This document shows positions 30,801-39,417 of a stretch of DNA of 64,000 bases, piece after piece. The stretch covers positions 62,001 through 126,000 of the forward strand of contig CAKUEH010000001.1 in assembly GCA_934646185.1 (NCBI GenBank), read 5' to 3'. Within the stretch, counting starts at the first letter, position 1; every line of letters starts with the position of its first letter. The stretch comes from an uncultured Oscillospiraceae bacterium (GTDB lineage Bacteria > Bacillota > Clostridia > Oscillospirales > Oscillospiraceae). The notes beneath the pieces were generated by a model. That model had not been told where the DNA came from, searched no databases, and saw only the letters and a program-made list of their open reading frames with translations. The position numbers and the translations under genes are program-made.

Positions 30801-32327
30801 TTATACACTGACGCCGACGATCCTGGCGACCAGATTTTCCTGGGTCATTTCCTCTGCGCGGTCGACCTCGCCGGTGATGGCGCCGTCGCGCATGATGTAG
30901 ATGCGGTCGCTCATGCCGATGAGCTCGGCCATTTCAGAGGAGATCACAAGCACGGACAGCCCTTCCTTTGCCGCCTTGTCGATCAGCTGATAGACCTCGT
31001 ACTTGGTGTTGACGTCGATGCCGCGCGTCGGCTCGTCAAGCAGCAGCACCTGCGGGGCAATGGCGTAGCACTTGCCGAGCGAGACCTTCTGCTGATTGCC
31101 GCCGGAAAGCGTTGCAACGCGCTGACCCGGGCCCATGCATTTGATATTGAACGCCTCGATCAGCTCCGCTGTGCGCGATTGCTGACGGCGGCGGCTGATA
31201 ACGCCGTGCGGGAACAGCTTCCGCAGGGCCGAGAGCACCAGATTCTCAGACACATCCGTATTGATAATCAGGCCGTCAAGCTTCCGGTCCTCGGACAGAT
31301 AGACGATGCCGTTCCGGATGGAGGCATTCGGCGAACGCCGGTCGTATTTCTTTCCGCGGTAAAGCACCTCGCCGCCCGCGGCGGTCCTTGCGCCGTAGAT
31401 CGTGCGCATCAGCTCCGTCCGCCCCGCGCCGACCAGTCCGCAGAGACCGACGACCTCACCCTTTCTGACTGTCAGGGACGACGGCTCTGTCGCTCTGCCG
31501 ATCCGCAGATCCCGGATCTCGAGGACCGGCTCGCTGCCGGGCGTGTGGGTCTTCTGATAGATGTGGTTCGTAACGCGGCCGGCCATCATGTTGACAGCCT
31601 TTGCGTCTGTGTACTCCTCGCGCGTCATCGTGCCGATGTAGCAGCCGTCACGCATGACGGTCATGCGGTCGCCGATGCGCTGGATCTCATCGAGACGATG
31701 GGAAATATAGATGATGCTGATCCCCTGCTTTTTCAGCTGTCCGATCAGGGCAAAGAGCATGTCAATCTCTTTTTGGGAAAGGCTTGCCGTCGGCTCGTCC
31801 ATGATGATGATCTTCGAATCATAGGACAGCGCCTTGGAGATCTCCACGATCTGCTGCTGCGCCGTCGACAGCTTGCCGAGCTTTGTGTGCGTGTCAAGCT
31901 CAAAGCCAAGCGCACGGATGGCCTTCGCGCTTTCCGCATACATCTGCTTCTGCTTCATCAGGCCGAATTTGCCGGACGGCTCGTTTGCCAGATAGAAGTT
32001 GTGCGCGACGTCCAGATTCGTACACAGATTCAGCTCCTGATGCACAAAGGCGATGCCGTTTGCGCGGGCCTGTCTTGCGTTGAGGAAGCTGACAGGCTGG
32101 CCGTTCAGCTTCATGCTGCCCTCGTCGTAGGGAATGACGCCGCCGATGATCTTCATCAGCGTGGATTTCCCAGCGCCGTTTTCGCCCAGAAGCGCGTGTA
32201 CCTCGCCTTCATACAGGTCGAAGCTGACGTCGTTCAGGATCTTTACGGTGGTGCCATGCACGGGCTTGCCGGTCGCCACGTTGAAAATATACTTGCTGAT
32301 ATGTTCCAGCTCCAGGATCTTCTTCAT
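30801..32327 (-). CDS. Sugar ABC transporter ATPase with two nucleotide-binding domains (RbsA/MglA type)
   Basis: A 508-residue protein with two ABC domains, the CUT2 monosaccharide arrangement. Domain 1 (about 1-250) has Walker A G-E-N-G-A-G-K-S-T, signature region L-S-T-A-Q-Q-Q and Walker B I-I-M-D-E-P-T. Domain 2 has the expected degenerate Walker A G-L-V-G-A-G-R-T-E, but an intact signature L-S-G-G-N-Q-Q-K and Walker B L-L-L-D-E-P-T-R-G-I-D. Residues D-T-H-T-K etc. show nothing substrate-specific. Last gene of the operon that starts with E1alpha at 40383. Confidence 0.92.
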   Translation of the reverse strand: MKKILELEHISKYIFNVATGKPVHGTTVKILNDVSFDLYEGEVHALLGENGAGKSTLMKIIGGVIPYDEGSMKLNGQPVSFLNARQARANGIAFVHQELNLCTNLDVAHNFYLANEPSGKFGLMKQKQMYAESAKAIRALGFELDTHTKLGKLSTAQQQIVEISKALSYDSKIIIMDEPTASLSQKEIDMLFALIGQLKKQGISIIYISHRLDEIQRIGDRMTVMRDGCYIGTMTREEYTDAKAVNMMAGRVTNHIYQKTHTPGSEPVLEIRDLRIGRATEPSSLTVRKGEVVGLCGLVGAGRTELMRTIYGARTAAGGEVLYRGKKYDRRSPNASIRNGIVYLSEDRKLDGLIINTDVSENLVLSALRKLFPHGVISRRRQQSRTAELIEAFNIKCMGPGQRVATLSGGNQQKVSLGKCYAIAPQVLLLDEPTRGIDVNTKYEVYQLIDKAAKEGLSVLVISSEMAELIGMSDRIYIMRDGAITGEVDRAEEMTQENLVARIVGVSV

Positions 32328-32338
32328 GCCGGCCTCCC

Positions 32339-33307
32339 TTATTTCATGCGGTTTTTCAGGCCGTCCGCTACCAGCGCGGCCAGGATCACCACGCCGAGGA
32401 TTGCCTGATACATGTAGTAGTTCAGGTTCAGGATATTGATGCAGCTTTCAATGCACTTGATGATGATCGCGCCTGCCACACAGCAGACGATGTTCACCTC
32501 GCCGCCCATCAGACTCGTGCCGCCGATAACGGCTGCGGTGATGGCTTCAAACGAGAAATTGCCGCCGCCCATATCCGGCTGCGCGCAGTTGACGCGGATG
32601 GTCAGGAGGATGCTGCACAGCGCCGTCAGGACGCCGGAGATCACAAAGGTAGAGAAGATCGCCGCCTGTCCGCGAATACCGGCGAGCCGGCTGGCCTGTG
32701 CGTTCAGACCGAGCGAACGCAGGCAGCGGCCATAGGTGGATCGGTGCATCACGAACCAGGCGATGGCTACGACGATAAGCGCATAGAAAATCGTAACGGG
32801 AAGATCGCCGATCTGTGCCTTTGCAAACGCGCGGAAGTTATCCGGCAGAGAGTGATAGGAAGTGTTCTGGCTGATAAACTGTGCAAGGCCCGTCAGGATA
32901 AGGCTGCTGCCGAGCGTCACGATAAACGAAGGAATCTCTGCCATCGTGACGAGCAGGCCGTTGCACGCGCCGACAGCAGCGCCGATCAGCAGACACAGGA
33001 TGATCGTGAGCGCCGGGGAGAATTCAAGCGTCTTGACCATCACGCCGCAGCAGATCGATACAAGTCCCACAATATAGCCGGTTGAAAGGTCGATGTTGCC
33101 GGTGATGAGGATGAACGTCATGGACACGCAGGCGATGATGGGCACGGCGGACTGCTTGAGGATGTTTAAAAAGTTCGCCTTGGACGCGAAATTCGGGACA
33201 AACAGGCCCGCGACGGTCACGAAGATCACAAGATACAGGATCGGCGTATAGCTCCGGAGCAGGCTGCCTGCGGACCGGGCCGTCTTTTCTTTTGCATTTG
33301 CATTCAT
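32339..33307 (-). CDS. Sugar ABC transporter permease (RbsC type), second copy
   Basis: A 322-residue permease of the CUT2 family with about ten hydrophobic spans. Recognisable parts are F-I-L-I-T-G-N-I-D-L-S-T-G (about 65-77), the coupling motif region A-V-I-G-G-T-S-L-M-G-G, and the end L-V-A-D-G-L-K-N-R. It overlaps the upstream permease stop by one base (TAATG). The two permeases differ strongly in sequence and probably form a heterodimer channel. Confidence 0.9.
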   Translation of the reverse strand: MNANAKEKTARSAGSLLRSYTPILYLVIFVTVAGLFVPNFASKANFLNILKQSAVPIIACVSMTFILITGNIDLSTGYIVGLVSICCGVMVKTLEFSPALTIILCLLIGAAVGACNGLLVTMAEIPSFIVTLGSSLILTGLAQFISQNTSYHSLPDNFRAFAKAQIGDLPVTIFYALIVVAIAWFVMHRSTYGRCLRSLGLNAQASRLAGIRGQAAIFSTFVISGVLTALCSILLTIRVNCAQPDMGGGNFSFEAITAAVIGGTSLMGGEVNIVCCVAGAIIIKCIESCINILNLNYYMYQAILGVVILAALVADGLKNRMK

Positions 33308-34296
33308 TATGAAGCCCTCCTTATATTGAACGGCTCCTGCTCGACGGCTCTGCGCTTTTGCAGGATCACGTTGAGCGCAACGATCAGAATGATCAGAACG
33401 CCCAGAAGCAGGTTCTGCACATACGGATGAACGCCGATCAGATTCAGCGCGTTGCGCATCGCGGCAATGCCGATCGCGCCGAGCGCCGAATTGACCACCG
33501 TGCCCGTGCCGCCGAGCATGCTCGTGCCGCCCAGAATGCAGGCTGCGATACAGTCGAGCTGATAGTTATTGCCCTGCGTCGGGTGTACGGTAGACAGCTG
33601 CGCGCTCAGAAGAAGACCCGCGACAGCCGAGAAGAATCCGGCGATCATATACACGGAGAGCAGAATGTTCTCGGGATTCAGTCCCTCCATCCGCACGACG
33701 CTTTCATTGTTGCCGAGCGCATAGATCCGGTTGCCGAATTTGCTTCTTGACAGAAAGACCGCACCGGCCGCGACGCACAGCAGCATGATCAGGTTGGAAT
33801 ACGGGATACCGAGGAGCGAACCGTTGCCGAGGCCCGTATACCAGCTCGGGAAGCCAGTGACCGAGCCGCCCTTGCCGACCATCATCGCAAGGCCCAGCAT
33901 AATTGTGCCGGAAACATAGGTCGCGATGAACGGCGGAACACCGATGCGGGAGACAAGCAGGCCGTTGAGCAGACCAACAAGCAGACCGATCAGGATCCCG
34001 ATCAGAATACATACGCCGAACGGGACGCCCGCTTTGTACAGCACGATGGCGCACATCGGCACAAAGGTGATGATGCCGCTTGTGGAAAGATCGATCCCCT
34101 TGGTGATCATCGCCATGGTGACGCCGATGGCCGGCAGGGCGATGATGCTGGCCTGGCGGATCACATTCATCAGGTTGGCAGGTTTCAGAAAGCTCGGGAT
34201 CTGCGACGCCACGGCCAGGATCAGCAATACGATCAGACCGGTACGCACCCACCTGTTCTTGACCGCCTTTTGAATACGAGTTTGAAGCTGGTGCAT
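33307..34296 (-). CDS. Sugar ABC transporter permease (RbsC type), first copy
   Basis: A 329-residue CUT2 permease: M-A-M-I-T-K-G-I-D-L-S-T-S-G (family I-D-L-S motif) and C-I-L-G-G-T-S-M-L-G-G (coupling loop). The ATG at 34296 follows AGGAGA. Between it and the binding-protein gene lies a 145-base gap with a 12-base perfect stem-loop (34366-34404), which may protect the binding-protein message. Confidence 0.9.
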   Translation of the reverse strand: MHQLQTRIQKAVKNRWVRTGLIVLLILAVASQIPSFLKPANLMNVIRQASIIALPAIGVTMAMITKGIDLSTSGIITFVPMCAIVLYKAGVPFGVCILIGILIGLLVGLLNGLLVSRIGVPPFIATYVSGTIMLGLAMMVGKGGSVTGFPSWYTGLGNGSLLGIPYSNLIMLLCVAAGAVFLSRSKFGNRIYALGNNESVVRMEGLNPENILLSVYMIAGFFSAVAGLLLSAQLSTVHPTQGNNYQLDCIAACILGGTSMLGGTGTVVNSALGAIGIAAMRNALNLIGVHPYVQNLLLGVLIILIVALNVILQKRRAVEQEPFNIRRAS

Positions 34297-34365
34297 AATC
34301 TTCTCCTGTCTTTCGGGGAGCTTCGGAGGCTGCTCGCAGCCCGGACGGAGCATTCCCTGATATTA

Positions 34366-34404
34366 TTTGGCTGCATGACCCTGTTGTCGAGCCATGCAGC
34401 CAAA
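34366..34404 (-). promoter_or_regulatory. Stem-loop between binding protein and permease genes
   Basis: TTTGGCTGCATG (34366-34377) and CATGCAGCCAAA (34393-34404) are perfect complements around a 15-base loop. No T-run follows on the minus strand; a message-stabilising or partial-termination role is inferred. Confidence 0.6.
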
Positions 34405-34441
34405 CTCATGTTACTTCTGCCTTGATCGCTCGTCCTGAAGA

Positions 34442-35500
34442 TCAGGCTGCGTTCAGCAGCGCGTCGGCGGCGGTGTCCTGCGTGACGTATGCAACGCCGC
34501 TGTCGATGAACTTCTCAAAATCGTTGACCGTCTTTTCGCCGTTCAGGATCTGAAGAATGTACTCAACTGCGAGCTCGCCCATCACGGCGGGATACTGCTG
34601 CATGGTCGCATTGACCTTGCCGTCGAGAACCAGCTGGCAGCCGTTGCTCAGGCCGTCGAAGCTGTAGATCAGGATGTCGCCGCGGCCGGAGTTTTCGATC
34701 GCCTCGAGGATGCCATCAAGCATAACGTCGGAGCAGGAATAGACGCCGTTGAGATCGGGGTTCGCGATGAGCATGTTTTCCATCGCCTGGAGCGCATCGT
34801 CGTTGCTCCAGTTGCCCGGCTGCTCGGCGACGAGCTGGACATTGCTGCCCTCGAGACCGGCCTTGAAGCCGTTTGCGCGGGCCTCGCCTGCCGTGTTGCC
34901 GCTGACGCCGCGGACGATGACGACCTTGCCTTCGCCGTTCAGCTCTTCGACCATCTTTTCAGCTGCGGTCTTGGAGCCGGCGTAGTTGTCAGTGCCGATA
35001 TAGGTGACGTACAGGCTCTCATCGGTGCCCTCAGCGGGGCCGGAGTCGACCATGATGACGGGAACGCCGGCTTCCTTGCACTTTTCGAGCGCGGGGATGA
35101 CAGCGCTGCTGTCGAGCGGGTTGACGATCAGCGCGTCAATGCCGGACTGGAGCATATCCTCGATCTGGCTGACCTGCTGGGCGACGTCCTCGGCGCTGGA
35201 GGTGGTGGCGAGCACGAATTCGCAGCCGGCCTCTTCGACCTTCGTCTTGATCATGTCGGCAATGAACGCCTGGAAGGGCTCGTTGGTCAGCGTCTTGACG
35301 CTGAAGCCGATCTTGTACGTCTTGGCGGAGTCCGCTTCCGCTGTCTCAGCGGGGGCTTCCTCGGTCTGAGCCGGGGTTTCAGCGGCGGGGGCTTCTGTCT
35401 TGGTTTCGGTTTCCGCCGGAGCGGGTTCGGTTTTGGCTGCGCAGGCTGCCAGACCCAGCAGCATCACAGCGGCGAGAAGGAGCGCAATGATTTTTTTCAT
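34442..35500 (-). CDS. Sugar-binding lipoprotein (RbsB type)
   Basis: A 352-residue periplasmic-binding-protein-like lipoprotein. The signal ends in lipobox L-A-A-C with C20; a Glu/Pro/Thr-rich linker runs to about residue 60. The body is Peripla_BP_4: K-I-G-F-S-V-K-T-L-T-N-E-P-F, I-D-A-L-I-V-N-P-L-D-S-S-A-V, and Y-I-G-T-D-N-Y-A-G-S-K, the ribose/galactose-type ligand segments. The ATG at 35500 is chosen because the signal peptide starts there (M-K-K-I-I-A-L-L-L). Feeds the two permeases and ATPase downstream. Confidence 0.92.
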   Translation of the reverse strand: MKKIIALLLAAVMLLGLAACAAKTEPAPAETETKTEAPAAETPAQTEEAPAETAEADSAKTYKIGFSVKTLTNEPFQAFIADMIKTKVEEAGCEFVLATTSSAEDVAQQVSQIEDMLQSGIDALIVNPLDSSAVIPALEKCKEAGVPVIMVDSGPAEGTDESLYVTYIGTDNYAGSKTAAEKMVEELNGEGKVVIVRGVSGNTAGEARANGFKAGLEGSNVQLVAEQPGNWSNDDALQAMENMLIANPDLNGVYSCSDVMLDGILEAIENSGRGDILIYSFDGLSNGCQLVLDGKVNATMQQYPAVMGELAVEYILQILNGEKTVNDFEKFIDSGVAYVTQDTAADALLNAA

Positions 35501-35615
35501 TTTCCTGTTTCCTTTCTTTTTTTGAGGAGTTTTGTTCCTCTGGTACAAGGGTATCATTCGCCATGCAGAAAGTAAATTTGATATTATTAGTTGCAGATTC
35601 AGTTTTTTGTGAAAA

Positions 35616-37145
35616 CTATCTGTTTTCCTGTGAAACGCTTTCCTGTAATTGTGCAAGGTCATCAAACATGGGCTTCAGCCGGCCATAGGCCGCATGATAG
35701 AGCGCATACAGTTTATCATAGTATGCCGCCCACCGGGGCTCCGGTTCCACACGCTTCGCCGCCGGGCGGCACTGCGCCGCAGCCTGCTCCAGCGTTTCGT
35801 ATTCTCCGAGCCAGACGGCCATCATCATGCCGAGTCCGCCCGGCGCGCCCATCGTCTGCTCCGGCACGTCGATCGGGCAATTCAAAATGGATGCCTTGAT
35901 CTTTGTCCAGAGCTCCGATGTGCTGCAGCCGCCGACGCTTCGCAAAGACTGGATGCTGACGCCCGCCCTTTTCGCTTCCTCCACGTTATCGCGCAGCGCG
36001 AAGCCCGCGCCCTCAAGCACCGCACGCAGCAGCTGGGCGCGCGTCGTGCTGAGCGTCAGACCGAGATAGACGCCTCTGGCGTTCGAGTCCCAGATCGGGC
36101 TTCGCTCTCCCTGCAGATACGGCAGGAACAGAAGATCCGTGGGCTCCGGCGCCTCACGCAGGATCTCGGCGTCCATGGCGGCATACGCATTGGGCTGCGT
36201 TCCGGCATGATCGAAGATCTGCTGCCGCGCCCATTTGTAGCTTGCACCGGTCGCGCTCATCGCGCCATAGAGAATGTGTTTGCCGGGAACGATGCTGTAC
36301 TGATGCGCCATGTTGGGCGAGGTCTTCATCTCGTCGAACGCGATCATCAGGCCCGTGGAGGTTCCCGTCATCTCCACAGCGCTTCCGCCGCCGGTGACGC
36401 CCGCCTCCAGAACAGCCGCCGCGCCGTCGACCGTGCCGCTGAGGACCGCCGTGCCCTCGCAGAGGCCGGTCAGCGCCGCAGCCTGCGCGGTGACAGTACC
36501 GATGAGCTCCGTGCATTCCGTGACCGGCGGGAACAGGGACGGTGAAACGCCGATCGCCTCGAAAAGCTCTTCGCTCCAGCAGTGCTTCTGCACATCGTAC
36601 ATCTGCGTATGCGAGGCGTGGACCGCGTCGAGCGAATACTGACCCGTCAGCTTATAATTGATGTACCCGTTGACCTGAAGCAGCACATCCGCCTGCTCCA
36701 GTGCGCCCGGAACGTGGTTTTTGACCCACAGAAGCTCCGGATAGACGTAATAGGGATCGAGCCTGGTGCCGGTGATGGCAAAAATGCGTTCCCGACCGAC
36801 GAGCCTGGCCAGCTCGGCGCATTCTGCCTCGCTCCGCCGATCCATCCAGATGATCGCGTCATAAAGCGGCGTGCCGTTCTTGTCCAGCAGCAGCACGGTC
36901 GGCGCCTGGCAGCTCACGGAGACGACCTTGATCTGCTCCGGCGCGACGCCGCTTTTTTGCAGCAGCGCGCGGATGACCGATACCGCCGCATTCCACCAGT
37001 CGCCCGGCTTTTGCTGCGCCCAGCCGGGCTGCGGCAGAAGCGTCTCATATTCCGCCGTGGCCTGCGCCACGGGTCTGACGCCGGGAGCAAACAATACGCC
37101 CTTTGCCGAGCTGGTTCCGATATCAATTCCGAGCGAGTACTTCAA
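35616..37145 (-). CDS. FGGY-family carbohydrate kinase (xylulokinase-like)
   Basis: A 509-residue sugar kinase. N-terminal phosphate loop Y-S-L-G-I-D-I-G-T-S-S-A-K-G-V, W-M-D-R-R in the substrate region, and the second-domain motifs G-T-V-D-G-A-A-A-V-L-E-A-G and S-V-G-G-C-S-T-S-E-L-W are xylulokinase-like. TTG at 37145 is chosen because GGAGGG lies seven bases upstream and the protein then starts M-K-Y-S-L-G-I-D as usual; the ATG at 37160 overlaps the E2 stop. The kinase likely phosphorylates the sugar imported by the ABC system in the same operon. Exact sugar unknown. Confidence 0.88.
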   Translation of the reverse strand: MKYSLGIDIGTSSAKGVLFAPGVRPVAQATAEYETLLPQPGWAQQKPGDWWNAAVSVIRALLQKSGVAPEQIKVVSVSCQAPTVLLLDKNGTPLYDAIIWMDRRSEAECAELARLVGRERIFAITGTRLDPYYVYPELLWVKNHVPGALEQADVLLQVNGYINYKLTGQYSLDAVHASHTQMYDVQKHCWSEELFEAIGVSPSLFPPVTECTELIGTVTAQAAALTGLCEGTAVLSGTVDGAAAVLEAGVTGGGSAVEMTGTSTGLMIAFDEMKTSPNMAHQYSIVPGKHILYGAMSATGASYKWARQQIFDHAGTQPNAYAAMDAEILREAPEPTDLLFLPYLQGERSPIWDSNARGVYLGLTLSTTRAQLLRAVLEGAGFALRDNVEEAKRAGVSIQSLRSVGGCSTSELWTKIKASILNCPIDVPEQTMGAPGGLGMMMAVWLGEYETLEQAAAQCRPAAKRVEPEPRWAAYYDKLYALYHAAYGRLKPMFDDLAQLQESVSQENR

Positions 37146-37159
37146 TTCTGCACCCTCCA

Positions 37160-38365
37160 TTATTTTCCGAGAAGAATGTCGATATTCTCAATATTTCTGC
37201 GCAGCGCAGCCAGGAATTTTGCTGCGGGCGCGCCGTCCACAGCGCGGTGGTCGACTGTCAGCGACAGCATGGCTTCCTTTGTGCTGTGAACTGCTCCGCC
37301 GTCCATCGTCAGACGCTCGACAGGTGCGCCGACACCGAGGATCGCGACCTGCGGCGTGTTGAGGATCGGGGTAAACATCTCAATGCCGAAGCTGCCGAGA
37401 TTGCTGACCGAGAAGGTCCCTCCGGTCAGATCCTGCACACTCTGCGTGTGCGTTCTGCACCGCTGCGCGAGCGCGTGGCTCTGTTCGGACAGTGTGCTGA
37501 GCGAAAGCGCCTGCGCATTGCGGACGACCGGAACAACAAGGCCGTTTTCCGTGTCGACTGCAACGCCGAGGTTCACTGACCGGTACACGTGCAGCTCATC
37601 GCCCGACCAGACGGCGTTCAGCTCCGGGAAATCCGGAAGCGTCCGTGCCACGGCGAAGCAGTACAGATCGTTCACCGTGACGGTATGCATGCCGAGCGCT
37701 TCGCCGCTCTGCTTCATGCGGCTGCGCAGCTGCAGCAGCTTGTCCACGCAGACACGCTGGCAGAGCGTGAGCTGCGCGCTCTGCTGCAGGGATTCGAGCA
37801 TATGCTTCGCGGAGGCCTTCTGCATCTTCGTGAGCGTCCTGACGGTGTATGCGTCCGCCGCAGCCTCAGCTGCCTGTTCAGGAGCGTGCGTCTGCGCCGC
37901 GATGACGTCGCGTTCTATGATGCTTCCCAGCATACCCGTTCCCACGATTCCTTCAAGAGAAACGCCGTGCTCGCCGGCATAGCGCTTCGCGCGCGGCGAG
38001 ACAAGGCTCTGCACATCCGGGACAAGTTTTTCCGGCTCAGCCGCCGGAGCGGCTTCCGGCGCAGGAGGAGCCGCAGGCTCCTCCTGTCCGGCGGGCGCTT
38101 CTTCCCCCTTCGTCAAAGCGCCGATATCCTCTCCCTCCTGGCCGACGATCGCAAGCGTCTCGAAGGCCGGGACCTCGTCTCCTTCCTCGTGCAGCAGCGC
38201 CAGCACAACGCCGTCGCAGGGCGCGACCACATCGATGGCGGCCTTATCCGTCTCCACCGTGCAGATCAGGTCTCCCGCGTGAACCGTATCGCCGACATGG
38301 ACGCAGCATTCCGAGATCAGGCAGACGTCGCTTCCTTCACTGGGTACAATGATTTTTGCAGCCAT
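37160..38365 (-). CDS. Dihydrolipoamide acyltransferase (E2) of a pyruvate/acetoin-type dehydrogenase
   Basis: A 401-residue E2. Lipoyl domain about 1-78 with the lipoylated Lys in V-E-T-D-K-A; an Ala/Pro/Glu-rich linker (about 85-115); a subunit-binding domain (V-S-P-R-A-K-R-Y-A-G-E-H-G-V ... G-T-G-M-L-G-S-I-I-E-R-D-V); and the catalytic acyltransferase domain with D-H-R-A-V-D-G near the end, so the catalytic His is present. Follows E1beta by 12 bases. No dihydrolipoyl dehydrogenase (E3) gene is in this cluster or the window. Confidence 0.9.
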   Translation of the reverse strand: MAAKIIVPSEGSDVCLISECCVHVGDTVHAGDLICTVETDKAAIDVVAPCDGVVLALLHEEGDEVPAFETLAIVGQEGEDIGALTKGEEAPAGQEEPAAPPAPEAAPAAEPEKLVPDVQSLVSPRAKRYAGEHGVSLEGIVGTGMLGSIIERDVIAAQTHAPEQAAEAAADAYTVRTLTKMQKASAKHMLESLQQSAQLTLCQRVCVDKLLQLRSRMKQSGEALGMHTVTVNDLYCFAVARTLPDFPELNAVWSGDELHVYRSVNLGVAVDTENGLVVPVVRNAQALSLSTLSEQSHALAQRCRTHTQSVQDLTGGTFSVSNLGSFGIEMFTPILNTPQVAILGVGAPVERLTMDGGAVHSTKEAMLSLTVDHRAVDGAPAAKFLAALRRNIENIDILLGK

Positions 38366-38377
38366 ATCCGTTCCTCC

Positions 38378-39403
38378 TTATCTGCCGCAGATCTCTTTGA
38401 CCGCGCGGACGATATCGTCCGTCGACGGCAGGACATCCGCCTCGCAGCAGGGCGCGAATGGAATGGGCGAATTCTTTGCGCAGACCCGGCGCACCGGCGC
38501 GTCGAGCTCGAACAGGCCGTCCTCACCGACCATCGCGGCGATCTCCGCCGCAACGCCGCAGGTGCCGACCGATTCCGTCACGACCACGAGTCTGCCGGTC
38601 TTGCGGACAGAGTCGAGGATCGTCTTTTTGTCGAGCGGGACAATGGTTCTGGGATCGACGATCTCGCACTCGATGCCCTCGGCGGCGAGCTTCTTTGCCG
38701 CCTCCACTGCGCGGTAGACCATATAGCCGACCGCGACGATGGTAACGTCGCTGCCGCTGCGCTTGACATCGGCATGACCGAATTCAATATAATATTCCTC
38801 TTCCGGCGCGGGCTTGAAGGTCTGGTCGAGATCATCCACGACGGACTTGGCCTTGCCGCCGGGCGAGGTCGCGCCGTAAAGCAGCTTATGCTCGAGGAAT
38901 ACGACCGGATTATTGTCGCGAATGGCGGTCTTCAGAAGACCCTTCGCGTCGTAAGGCGTGCTGGGCATGACGACCTTCAGGCCGGGCACATGCGCGAACC
39001 ATGCTTCAAGCGACTGCGAATGCTGCGCGGCACGGCCAGTCGCACCGTAGGGCGCGCGGATGACCATCGGGACCGTGACCTGTCCGCCCATCATCAGGCG
39101 GATCTTTGCGGCCTGATTGCAGATCTGATCCATCGCGCAGCCCATAAAATCGTTGAACTGGATCTCCGCGATCGGGCGCAGGCCCGTCATGGCAGCGCCG
39201 ATCGCGGCGCCGACGATCGCGATCTCAGAGATCGGTGTGTCTCTGACGCGGCGCTCGCCGTATTTCTCCAGAAGTCCCTCCGTCACACGGTAGGAGCCGT
39301 TAAAAACGCCGATATCCTCACCCAGAAGGACGACGTTCTCGTCCTTGTCCATTTCTTCAATGATCGCCTGCCGAAGCGCCTGTACAATTCTTGTGCTCTG
39401 CAT
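38378..39403 (-). CDS. 2-oxoacid (pyruvate/acetoin) dehydrogenase E1, beta subunit
   Basis: A 341-residue transketolase-type E1beta. Typical segments are V-V-L-L-G-E-D-I-G-V-F-N-G-S-Y-R-V-T (early), I-S-E-I-A-I-V-G-A-A-I-G-A-A, and the C-terminal domain V-T-E-S-V-G-T-C-G-V-A-A-E. The ATG at 39403 is used because AAGGAG is nine bases away; the ATG at 39412 directly abuts it. It begins 14 bases after the E1alpha stop. Pairs with E1alpha to decarboxylate a 2-oxoacid or acetoin with thiamine diphosphate. Confidence 0.9.
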   Translation of the reverse strand: MQSTRIVQALRQAIIEEMDKDENVVLLGEDIGVFNGSYRVTEGLLEKYGERRVRDTPISEIAIVGAAIGAAMTGLRPIAEIQFNDFMGCAMDQICNQAAKIRLMMGGQVTVPMVIRAPYGATGRAAQHSQSLEAWFAHVPGLKVVMPSTPYDAKGLLKTAIRDNNPVVFLEHKLLYGATSPGGKAKSVVDDLDQTFKPAPEEEYYIEFGHADVKRSGSDVTIVAVGYMVYRAVEAAKKLAAEGIECEIVDPRTIVPLDKKTILDSVRKTGRLVVVTESVGTCGVAAEIAAMVGEDGLFELDAPVRRVCAKNSPIPFAPCCEADVLPSTDDIVRAVKEICGR

Positions 39404-39417
39404 ATTTCTCATCTCCT

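Noticed and set aside
35632..35648. TGTGAAACGCTTTCCTG as a CcpA cre site
   Set aside because: The spacing between TG-AAA and CG is one base short of the consensus and it lies in the 3' end of the kinase gene, away from a promoter.
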